Assembly (NCBI GenBank): GCA_017853285.1
Contig: JAFMJU010000256.1
Coordinates: 1-5,922 of the forward strand
Direction of reading: 5' to 3'
Source of the DNA: Gemmataceae bacterium
Lineage (GTDB): Bacteria > Planctomycetota > Planctomycetia > Gemmatales > Gemmataceae
Length of the DNA: 5,922 nucleotides
A model generated the notes under the pieces. That model was not told the origin of the DNA, made no database searches, and saw only the letters and a list, made by a program, of their open reading frames with translations. The translations under genes and the position numbers were made by a program. This document shows, piece after piece, positions 1 to 5,235 of the stretch. How positions within the stretch are numbered: position 1 is the first letter of the stretch; each line of letters begins with the position of its first letter.

Positions 1-70
1 ATTTTAACGGAAAACCGGGAGGCGTGGCAGAGGGTGGTTATGCTGGGAGTCACACGGTGGGCGACAGGCC

Positions 71-75
71 GGAGG
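71..75 (+). promoter_or_regulatory. Shine-Dalgarno GGAGG that fixes the propeller gene start
   Basis: GGAGG ends 6 bases before ATG 82. The earlier in-frame starts at 34 and 40 would put 14-16 Arg-rich residues before the signal peptide, so this site decides the start. Confidence 0.65.
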
Positions 76-81
76 CGGGAT

Positions 82-1104
82 ATGCGCGCGAATTGGCTGG
101 TAGCGGTGGCTTGGGCAGCCTTGGTGATGGCGGCCCGGGGACAGGGTCTCCTGGGTGAGAAACAGAGCCTGGGCAGTGATGCCGGTTTGCGCGGGGTGAG
201 CGTGGTCAGCGGGCAAATCGCTTGGGTGAGCGGCACGGGTGGAACGGTTGGCAGGACCACCGATGGGGGCACCACCTGGCAGACGCGGGTGGTGCCAGGG
301 GCGGAGAAGCTGGACTTTCGGGATGTGGAGGCTTTTGGCGAGCGCGTGGCTTACCTGCTGGCCGCGGGGCCCGGGGATGCGTCGAGGATATTCAAGACAA
401 CCGATGGAGGAGCAACCTGGCTTCAGCAGGTGGTGAACCGGGAAGCCAAGGGGTTTTGGGACGCGATCGCCTTTTGGGATGAACGACACGGCCTTGTATT
501 CGGCGACCCGGTGGACGGGCGATTCCAGATCCTGACCACGGAGGATGGCGGTGCAAACTGGAAAGCGGTGGATGCCGGCGGGATGCCGGGCGCGCTGCCC
601 AAAGAGGGGGCGTTCGCGGCGAGCGGGACTTGCCTGATGACCCGGGGCACGCGGGAGGCCTGGTTTGTGACCGGTGGGTCGGGAAAGGGAAGGGTATTCC
701 ACTCGGTCGACCGTGGGAGGACCTGGACGGTGGCGGAGACGCCGGTGGCTGCCGGTAATGAATCCTCGGGGATTTTCTCGATCGGCTGGGTGAAGGGGGG
801 GAGCGGGGTGGTGGTGGGCGGCGACTACCGGAGGCCCAACGAATTGGGGGCCACGGTGGCACGCACCGGGGATGGCGGAAGGACCTGGACCCTTGCGGGG
901 AAACCGCCGCCCTTCTGTTCGGGGGTGGCCTGGGCGAAGGACCGGTGGATCGCCGTGGGGACAGCCGGGGCCCATGAATCGATGGATGGCGGAGAGACAT
1001 GGCGCAGGCTGGACATGGGAAACCACAACGCGGTGGGGTTCGCGGAGGACGGGACCGGATGGGCGGTGGGACCGAAGGGTTCGGTGACTCGGTATTCCCG
1101 GTGA
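82..1104 (+). CDS. Exported YCF48/BNR-type beta-propeller protein
   Basis: Predicted secreted or periplasmic protein of 340 residues. Residues 1-20 form a signal peptide: MRANW, then a hydrophobic stretch, then a plausible signal peptidase site at ARG|QG. Six Asp-box motifs of the form S/T-x-D-x-G-x-x-W follow at about residues 59-66 (TTDGGTTW), 106-113, 153-160, 208-215 (SVDRGRTW), 262-269 and 300-307. Such motifs mark blades of sialidase/BNR and YCF48-type propellers. The spacing of roughly 45-55 residues suits a six- or seven-bladed propeller that fills the whole mature protein. Sialidase catalytic residues were not identified, so a carbohydrate-active role is not claimed; family members often act as assembly factors or exported binding proteins. 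The frame stays open upstream to base 1, with GTG at 34 and ATG at 40. ATG 82 is preferred because GGAGG lies 6 bases upstream and the signal peptide begins exactly there. Family call is fairly sure; function unknown. Confidence 0.85.
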   Translation: MRANWLVAVAWAALVMAARGQGLLGEKQSLGSDAGLRGVSVVSGQIAWVSGTGGTVGRTTDGGTTWQTRVVPGAEKLDFRDVEAFGERVAYLLAAGPGDASRIFKTTDGGATWLQQVVNREAKGFWDAIAFWDERHGLVFGDPVDGRFQILTTEDGGANWKAVDAGGMPGALPKEGAFAASGTCLMTRGTREAWFVTGGSGKGRVFHSVDRGRTWTVAETPVAAGNESSGIFSIGWVKGGSGVVVGGDYRRPNELGATVARTGDGGRTWTLAGKPPPFCSGVAWAKDRWIAVGTAGAHESMDGGETWRRLDMGNHNAVGFAEDGTGWAVGPKGSVTRYSR

Positions 1105-1108
1105 TGGG

Positions 1109-1156
1109 CGGGAATTGATTACCTGGCATGGCTGAAACAGGTTAGCATCAATCCCG
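1109..1156 (+). other. Imperfect intergenic hairpin (possible terminator or 5' UTR structure)
   Basis: Bases 1109-1113 (CGGGA) pair with 1152-1156 (TCCCG). After one bulged A, 1115-1119 (TTGAT) pair with 1147-1151 (ATCAA). After an asymmetric internal loop, 1121-1125 (ACCTG) pair with 1138-1142 (CAGGT). This makes 15 base pairs closing a 12-base loop. It begins 4 bases after the propeller stop codon and ends 33 bases before the next start. No T-run follows, so it is not a canonical intrinsic terminator. It may still stabilise the upstream mRNA end or lie in the leader of the next gene. Confidence 0.45.
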
Positions 1157-1189
1157 TCACGATTTCCTGACAATCCCCGGGGCAAAGCC

Positions 1190-1990
1190 ATGGCCAATCG
1201 GGCGTACCTTGCCGTCAGCAATCTGGACAGCCTTTACCCTTCGCTTTCGGAGCCGGGTTACAATCCCGCGCGCCAGTTGGTGGCGACGCATGAGGCCGGC
1301 ATTCCTCTTCTATGGCTGACCCTTTTCCGGGAAGGGGACCTGCGTCGGCAGGTGCTTCGTGTGAACCGGAAGGAAATTCGCGCCCTGGCTCCCATATGTC
1401 GCAGGGAAAAAGCCCTCGGACAATTGCGGGAGGGGATTGCCCATCTCGAACGGATATTGGCCGGACTTGGGCCGCTTTGTGAATATGGCGCCCTGTTCGG
1501 AAAGGCCCTGGAGGCGGTGGATTTTGAATATGTGACCTTGGAGGTGGGGGAGATTGGGGAGCTGTACCCGAAAGAGCACCGGTTTGAGGAGATTTTGACC
1601 CTGGCCCTGCGAGGCTTTGATCGGCCGGATGAGGTTCGTTTCGCGTGCCCGGATGTGAAATCGGTGTTGGATGATGAGGATTCCTCTTTGGATTTGGCCG
1701 CCTTGGGGGATATTCCACCGGAAATCCGCGCGGCCTTGGGCCGCCTGCATGTGGCCAAGTCGGATAGGGCTGTGGAAACCGTTGGGTTTCAGGGATTCAC
1801 GGCCGACTCCCACGCGGAACTGCTGGGCAGGGTGACGGGGATACCAGGGGGGCGGGTCCTGCCCCCGGTTCGGATGCTGTTGGACCGGACAGGGTACGAC
1901 CCGGTCGATCTGGAGGCGCACCACCGCATGCTGGGCCAGGGGAAAAACGGATCGTTTGGACAGGGGATGGAATCGGCCCCGGATGCCTAG
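1190..1990 (+). CDS. Uncharacterised MANRAYL-start protein, possibly DUF7822-like
   Basis: Predicted cytoplasmic protein of 266 residues with no signal peptide or membrane segment. The N-terminus MANRAYLAVSN, then IPLLWLTLFREGD at residues 38-50 and LGQLREGIAHLERI at 76-89, resembles a bacterial family of unknown function that starts MANRSYLY, continues with a '(V/I)PLxxRLLMSGDP' segment and then an LKxFLxRI helix. The match is from memory and remote. The middle (about 107-170) is acidic (EVGEIGELYPKEHRFEE, then DDEDSS), and the last 20 residues look disordered. Cysteines at 70, 97 and 153 form no metal motif. ATG 1190 is preceded by GGGG with a 7-base spacer, a moderate ribosome binding site. 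The next gene starts 45 bases after its stop on the same strand, so the two may be co-transcribed. Being a gene is well supported; the family is tentative and the function unknown. Confidence 0.75.
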   Translation: MANRAYLAVSNLDSLYPSLSEPGYNPARQLVATHEAGIPLLWLTLFREGDLRRQVLRVNRKEIRALAPICRREKALGQLREGIAHLERILAGLGPLCEYGALFGKALEAVDFEYVTLEVGEIGELYPKEHRFEEILTLALRGFDRPDEVRFACPDVKSVLDDEDSSLDLAALGDIPPEIRAALGRLHVAKSDRAVETVGFQGFTADSHAELLGRVTGIPGGRVLPPVRMLLDRTGYDPVDLEAHHRMLGQGKNGSFGQGMESAPDA

Positions 1991-2018
1991 GCGGATCGGT
2001 TGATCAGTGGATTGCCGG

Positions 2019-2025
2019 GGAGGTG
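2019..2025 (+). promoter_or_regulatory. Shine-Dalgarno GGAGGTG choosing the small zinc-ribbon start
   Basis: GGAGGTG lies 10 bases before ATG 2036. The frame also has TTG at 2000, which lies upstream of this site, and GTG at 2027, which is too close to it. ATG 2036 is therefore the best start despite the slightly long spacer. Confidence 0.5.
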
Positions 2026-2035
2026 GGTGAAGAAA

Positions 2036-2215
2036 ATGGAAGGATATGCCCCGGGGTGGCAGGTGCGGTGTTGCCGATGCGGGCAAATTCGTGATGCCGC
2101 GGAGACGGGTATGGTGCGGGTAGGGGCCGTCTCTTGGAAGAAATACATTTTGGGTTGGTGCCCCCGCTGCCGGTGGTTGCGTTTTCTGGCGGTGGAGAGG
2201 AAGCCGGTTGATTAA
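2036..2215 (+). CDS. Small zinc-ribbon-like protein (two CxxC knuckles)
   Basis: A 59-residue basic protein. C12-R-C... gives C12/C13 and C15 in RCCRCGQ, and C42/C45 occur in WCPRCRW; the CxxC...CxxC pairs 26 residues apart are the classic arrangement of a small zinc ribbon. Between them lies a segment with many valines and glycines (GMVRVGAVSWKKYILG) that fits short beta strands. No enzyme domain is attached, so it may bind nucleic acid or a protein partner; that is inference. A longer form from TTG 2000 would add 12 residues, but the ribosome binding site favours ATG 2036. It follows the MANRAYL gene by 45 bases on the same strand and its stop overlaps that of the convergent fusion gene. 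I do not recognise a named family. The two metal-type knuckles and good codon structure support a real gene. Confidence 0.7.
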   Translation: MEGYAPGWQVRCCRCGQIRDAAETGMVRVGAVSWKKYILGWCPRCRWLRFLAVERKPVD

Positions 2216-2221
2216 TCAACC
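2206..2221. repeat. 16-bp perfect palindrome spanning two convergent stop codons
   Basis: GGTTGATTAATCAACC is identical on both strands. It contains the TAA of the zinc-ribbon gene (2213-2215) and, on the other strand, the TAA of the fusion gene (2212-2214). Both genes therefore end with the codons GTT GAT TAA (Val-Asp-stop). As RNA it could form a 6-bp stem with a TTAA loop from either transcript, but no T-run follows on either side. Confidence 0.6.
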
Positions 2222-4020
2222 CCGGAGGCCCAATCGGGCAGTGGGGCCTGGAACAATTCCCATTGGCAGGTCACAGGGTGGCGGAATTTGAGTTTCCAAG
2301 CGAAAAGGTGCAATGGGGATTGGTCTGTGGTGATGGTTTGGGTGGCACCCAGTTGCTGGCTTGGCAGGTATAGGGTGTCGCCCAGGATGGGGAACCCCAG
2401 GTGCCATAAGTGGACGCGGATCTGATTGGTGCGGCCGGTGTGGGGGGTGACCCGCAGTAGTGTCGTGCCATCTGGCAAGCGGTTGAGGACCTGAAAAGCG
2501 GTGCTGGCCGGCAAACCGTTTTCCGGATCCACCACGCGGGAGCCACATTCGCCGGCGGTGGCGGATATGGGGGCCTCGCAGGAAAAAGTATCCCCGGAAG
2601 GGTGGCCCGTCACGCGGGCCAGGTAGGTCTTTTCCACCTCGCCGCGTTCGAAGGCGGGCTGCAGCACCTTGGCGAAAGCCCCCTTGCGGGTGAAAACGGC
2701 GAGGCCTGAGGTATTGGCATCAAGCCGGTGGGCGGGGCGGGGTTTTTCAGGATCGTAGACCTCGCGCAGGATGGAGGCCAGGGTGTTGCGGTTGAACCGG
2801 CCGCTGGGGTGCATGGGGAGAGGGGCGGGCTTGTGGACGATGATCAGGGCCTCGTCCTCGTGGAGGATATCGATGGCCAGGTTGACATCGGGCTCGATTT
2901 GCGCCCGTTCGCGGGTGAAATAGCGCTCGCCAGGTTGCACGCGGTGTTCCGCCGCGACGGGCTGGAATTGTTCGTTGACCATGTCGCCAGCCTGGATGCG
3001 GGCCAGCCAGTCCGGACGGCTGATGTGGTCGAACACGGCGCTGAGGAAATCGATGAGCGTGAAGCCGGCGAAGCGGGCGGGGATTTTCAGCGGGCGGAAG
3101 TTGTCCCTGGGGTGCTTGCCGGGCTGCTCCCGGGTGACATGGCGGAGTTTTTCCCGGTGCCGGGCCATCGAGTCCTTCCGGGATTCCTCGGGTGACTTGT
3201 GGCAACGTGGGCAGGAGACGCCCTCCACGGTGCGGGGGTCGGCCATTTCAGCCGGGGAGAGGACGGCCTGGCAAGCGTAGCACATGCCCTGCCCCGATTC
3301 TCCCAAGTCTCCGGCAAGTCCAACCCGTTTGTCGAAGACAAAACATTCACCCTGGTAGTGATGGTTGCCGCATTCCTCAAAGTATTTGAGGATGCCGCCG
3401 TCGAGTTGGAAGACATTCTCGAAGCCCTGGTTGATCATGTAGGGGGCCGCCTTCTCGCAGCGGATGCCGCCGGTGCAAAAAGTGACGATGGGCTGATCCT
3501 TTGGTAGTGGTTGGAGGCGGGCGGTGGCGGCCGGGAAATCGCGGAAGGTGCGCACGCCAATGGGGATGGCGCCCTGGAACGTGCCCAGGTTGACCTCGTA
3601 GTCGTTGCGGGTGTCGAGGAGCGTGACAGGCTTGCCCTCGTCGAGCCATCGCTTCAATTCTTTGGCGCTGAGACGGGGGGCGGGTTTGTTGACCGGGTCG
3701 ATCCCCTCCACGCCGAAGGAGATGATTTCCTTTTTGATTTTGACCAGCATGCGTGAGAAAGGCTGCTCCTCGCTGAGACTGATTTTGGGGGTGAGGCCCC
3801 CGAGGCCGGGGACCGCGCGGAGGAGGGTGACGAGTTGGTCGATCCGTTCGGCCGGGCCGGCCACGAACAGGTTGATACCCTCGGTGCTGAGGAGGATGGT
3901 GCCCTTCAGGCTCCAGTCCCTGCAGACCTGGCGCAGGTGATCGCGCAGGCCCTTGAGGTTTTCCAGCGGGGCGAACAGGTAGGTGGAGATGTTGGTTACG
4001 GTTGGCTGGACGGTGGACAC
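2212..4020 (-). CDS. trhO: Fusion: TrhO-type tRNA U34 hydroxylase + RluA-type pseudouridine synthase
   Basis: A 602-residue cytoplasmic RNA-modification enzyme made of two normally separate proteins. The first half matches TrhO/YceA (UPF0176), which hydroxylates U34 of tRNA on the way to 5-methoxy- or carboxymethoxyuridine. It has an N-terminal ferredoxin-like domain (about 8-105, with KGTILLSTEGINLFVAG), a rhodanese domain (about 115-215) with FCTGGIRCEK holding the expected catalytic Cys182 and Cys188, then a Cys-rich tail (C247/C250, C270/C273). A basic linker (about 276-308) leads to an S4-like region (about 310-372). The RluA catalytic domain (about 380-592) carries HRLDANTSGL with catalytic Asp434, and HTGRTNQIRVH followed by GFPILGDTLY. 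RluA-type enzymes isomerise uridine to pseudouridine in tRNA or rRNA; the target here is unknown. TrhO alone is about 350 residues and RluA-type enzymes 220-320, so both parts look complete. The start is GTG with GGAG 7 bases upstream. The 3' end overlaps the zinc-ribbon gene by 4 bases. Confidence 0.93.
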   Translation of the reverse strand: MSTVQPTVTNISTYLFAPLENLKGLRDHLRQVCRDWSLKGTILLSTEGINLFVAGPAERIDQLVTLLRAVPGLGGLTPKISLSEEQPFSRMLVKIKKEIISFGVEGIDPVNKPAPRLSAKELKRWLDEGKPVTLLDTRNDYEVNLGTFQGAIPIGVRTFRDFPAATARLQPLPKDQPIVTFCTGGIRCEKAAPYMINQGFENVFQLDGGILKYFEECGNHHYQGECFVFDKRVGLAGDLGESGQGMCYACQAVLSPAEMADPRTVEGVSCPRCHKSPEESRKDSMARHREKLRHVTREQPGKHPRDNFRPLKIPARFAGFTLIDFLSAVFDHISRPDWLARIQAGDMVNEQFQPVAAEHRVQPGERYFTRERAQIEPDVNLAIDILHEDEALIIVHKPAPLPMHPSGRFNRNTLASILREVYDPEKPRPAHRLDANTSGLAVFTRKGAFAKVLQPAFERGEVEKTYLARVTGHPSGDTFSCEAPISATAGECGSRVVDPENGLPASTAFQVLNRLPDGTTLLRVTPHTGRTNQIRVHLWHLGFPILGDTLYLPSQQLGATQTITTDQSPLHLFAWKLKFRHPVTCQWELFQAPLPDWASGVD

Positions 4021-4027
4021 GAAAAGA

Positions 4028-4031
4028 CTCC
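4028..4031 (-). promoter_or_regulatory. Shine-Dalgarno GGAG for the GTG start of the fusion gene
   Basis: On the minus strand GGAG lies 7 bases before the GTG at 4020-4018. It supports this non-ATG start, which also gives a TrhO N-terminus of normal length. Confidence 0.6.
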
Positions 4032-4050
4032 AAACGGATCGTCTTGGCTT

Positions 4051-4079
4051 ATTTTAAAGCATGCCGAGTGACTGCCCAA
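4051..4079 (-). promoter_or_regulatory. Candidate sigma70-type promoter for the fusion gene
   Basis: On the minus strand, TTGGGC (4079-4074) and TAAAAT (4056-4051) are separated by exactly 17 bases. The -10 lies about 30 bases upstream of the GTG start, in the 96-base gap after the DUF1801 gene. The match to TTGACA/TATAAT is partial. If it is real, the fusion gene can be transcribed separately from DUF1801. Confidence 0.4.
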
Positions 4080-4116
4080 CCTGAACGCGATTGGTCACGG
4101 TTTCAGCCGGCGGGCC

Positions 4117-4506
4117 TCATTTTTTCCGTTTGCTGGTTCCGGATTTCCGTAGTGCCTTGTTTTCGGCCATTCGCGCCTTCACCAGCTTGCGCACAAGCGT
4201 GGCGGGAAGGCCCTTTCCAGGCGAAAAACGAACGGTTCCGGTGCTGGTGTCGTATTTGTCCAGAAAGTCGGCTTGGGATTTGACGATGCCGGAGCTCATC
4301 AGGTAGAGGGCGCAGTGTTTGGTGGTGGCGCCCATGGCCACGAGCATCCGGCCATCCAGCCGGAAGGCTGGCAGACCGTAGCTGACGCATTCTTCCGCCT
4401 GGGGTGCGGCGGAAAGGATGAGCTTGCGCAGGCGTTCGAGTTCGAGCCGCTGGTCGGTGGGGAGTTTGGCCAGGTAAGCGTCCTGGTTGGAGGACTTGGC
4501 AGGCAT
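4117..4506 (-). CDS. DUF1801 (YdhG-like) domain protein
   Basis: A 129-residue cytoplasmic protein. Residues 11-112 match the DUF1801 fold, which is related to YdhG/YjbR-type proteins. Recognisable pieces are YLAKLPTDQRLELERLRKLI (11-30), the signature ECVSYGLPAFRLDGRMLV (39-56), then KHCALYLMSS (63-72) and the terminal block TGTVRFSPGKGLPATLVRKLV (89-109). The tail (113-129) is very basic (KSGTSKRKK). The family is named from structure; some members are annotated as frataxin-like iron chaperones, but no function is established here. ATG 4506-4504 is chosen because GGAG lies 6 bases upstream and the family N-terminus begins about here. The frame extends upstream to 4671 but that part reads as unrelated sequence in the intergenic region. 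The fusion gene follows 96 bases downstream on the same strand; the sigma gene is divergent. Confidence 0.85.
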   Translation of the reverse strand: MPAKSSNQDAYLAKLPTDQRLELERLRKLILSAAPQAEECVSYGLPAFRLDGRMLVAMGATTKHCALYLMSSGIVKSQADFLDKYDTSTGTVRFSPGKGLPATLVRKLVKARMAENKALRKSGTSKRKK

Positions 4507-4512
4507 TGGGTT

Positions 4513-4516
4513 CTCC
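4513..4516 (-). promoter_or_regulatory. Shine-Dalgarno GGAG choosing the DUF1801 start
   Basis: The minus-strand site AGGAGA contains GGAG ending 6 bases before ATG 4506-4504. This rejects the 55-codon upstream extension of the frame. Confidence 0.6.
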
Positions 4517-4540
4517 TGGAGCGAGGGGGCCTGAATCCTG

Positions 4541-4557
4541 GTTTTTTTAGAAAAAAC
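4541..4557. repeat. A/T-rich inverted repeat in the divergent intergenic region
   Basis: GTTTTTT (4541-4547) and AAAAAAC (4551-4557) form a perfect 7-bp inverted repeat around TAG. It is the most A/T-rich spot of the 151-base gap (4507-4657) between the DUF1801 and sigma-factor genes. It might be bent DNA, a regulator site or an easily melted promoter element. I could not place convincing -35/-10 pairs for either flanking gene in the rest of the gap. Confidence 0.35.
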
Positions 4558-4657
4558 GCAGGTGAACCGCCCCGCCGCGCACCGGGAAAGAAATTTTGGG
4601 AAAATAGCGTAAGGAAACCGGCTTTGGCCCGCTTGGCTGGATAGTAGAGGGGAAGCG

Positions 4658-5209
4658 ATGCCTGAAAGCAAGGATAACCTGGAGCAAATTCAGAAACATG
4701 CGCCGGCGCTGGTGCATTGGGCGACCACCCAAATGCCGGCTTGGCTTGGGGCCAAGCTGGACCCGGAGGACCTGGTCCAGCAAACCCTGCTGGAATCTGT
4801 GCGGGGTGGTGGGCGTCTGGCCGGGAAGCCTGAGCGGGAGGTGCTGGCCTACCTGCGGCGGGCATTGATCAACAACCTGATCGACGCGGCCCGGAAATAC
4901 GCTCCGTCACGGGGCGAGGTGTCCTCGGCTGGGGTAGGGGACTTCTCCCGGGGACCTGGGGACTGGTTGGCGGCACCGGATACATCGCCCAGTGAGCGGT
5001 ACGCGAAACGGGAGCGCGCAGCCCAGTTGACGGAGGGACTGACCCGTTTGCCCGAGGCCCAGCGTCTGGCGGTGGAGATGCGGTACCTGCGGGGGGCCAA
5101 GGTTGCGGAAATCGCCAAAAGCATGGGGAAAACCGAGGGGGCGGTTGCGGCGCTATTGCATCGGGCGGTTACCGCGCTGAAGTTGGACCTGCACCATTTG
5201 GGGGAGTAG
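4658..5209 (+). CDS. ECF-type RNA polymerase sigma factor
   Basis: A 183-residue sigma-70 family protein of group 4 (ECF) size. Region 2 covers about residues 20-82: LDPEDLVQQTLLESVRG (34-50) is the region 2.1/2.2 core-binding helix, and YLRRALINNLIDAARKY (65-81) is the promoter-melting and -10 binding part. A polar linker (about 83-118, with SPSERYAKRER) leads to region 4 (127-178), including LPEAQRLAVEMRYLRGAKVAEIAKSMGKTEGAVAALLHRA, whose helix-turn-helix reads the -35 element. The SPS linker and the AVAALLHRA helix are the style of planctomycete/verrucomicrobial sigma factors paired with protein kinases. There is no obvious anti-sigma gene in the window. The start has GAGGGG with a 5-base spacer. 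The kinase begins 25 bases after the stop, so the two are probably in one operon and the kinase may control this sigma's activity, which is inference. Confidence 0.92.
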   Translation: MPESKDNLEQIQKHAPALVHWATTQMPAWLGAKLDPEDLVQQTLLESVRGGGRLAGKPEREVLAYLRRALINNLIDAARKYAPSRGEVSSAGVGDFSRGPGDWLAAPDTSPSERYAKRERAAQLTEGLTRLPEAQRLAVEMRYLRGAKVAEIAKSMGKTEGAVAALLHRAVTALKLDLHHLGE

Positions 5210-5211
5210 CC

Positions 5212-5235
5212 ATGCGTCGCCGGCGGGATAGCTAA
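5212..5235 (+). CDS. Possible 7-codon Arg-rich leader ORF (MRRRRDS)
   Basis: ATG 5212 starts two bases after the sigma stop and has a good ribosome binding site, GGAG (5203-5206), inside the last sigma codons with a 5-base spacer. It reads Met, four arginines (CGT CGC CGG CGG), Asp, Ser and stops with TAA, whose last base is the A of the kinase ATG (TAATG). The kinase start has only a weak site of its own (GGCGGG, 7-base spacer). It could couple kinase translation to the sigma gene by termination-reinitiation. It may also be chance: an ORF this short has no coding statistics. Confidence 0.3.
   Translation: MRRRRDS

Noticed and set aside
39..44. TATGCT as a -10 box for the propeller gene
   Set aside because: There is no -35-like hexamer at 16-18 bases upstream (the region is GGGAGGCG).
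1..159. Frame open from base 3 that could be the tail of an upstream gene
   Set aside because: It reads as Gly-rich low-complexity sequence overlapping the propeller start by about 75 bases and has no recognisable domain.
1175..1182. CCCCGGGG palindrome just upstream of the MANRAYL gene
   Set aside because: Eight G/C bases of symmetry are expected by chance in DNA of this composition; only the GGGG half is of use as a moderate ribosome binding site.
4..1221. 405-codon open frame on the minus strand opposite the propeller gene
   Set aside because: It is rich in Pro, Arg and His with no domain logic, and the plus-strand gene has a signal peptide, ribosome binding site and six Asp boxes. The open frame follows from G-rich sequence.
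1310..2086. 258-codon minus-strand frame opposite the MANRAYL gene
   Set aside because: Its product is low-complexity Pro/Gln/His-rich sequence without recognisable motifs, and it crosses the end of the plus-strand gene and the start of the zinc-ribbon gene.
2728..3195. 155-codon plus-strand frame inside the fusion gene
   Set aside because: It is antisense to conserved RluA and S4-like motifs; its Gly/Val/Asp-rich product is what the reverse of that code gives.
4507..4671. N-terminal extension of the DUF1801 frame by 55 codons
   Set aside because: It would overlap the sigma gene start, has no family similarity, and the ribosome binding site sits at the inner ATG 4506.
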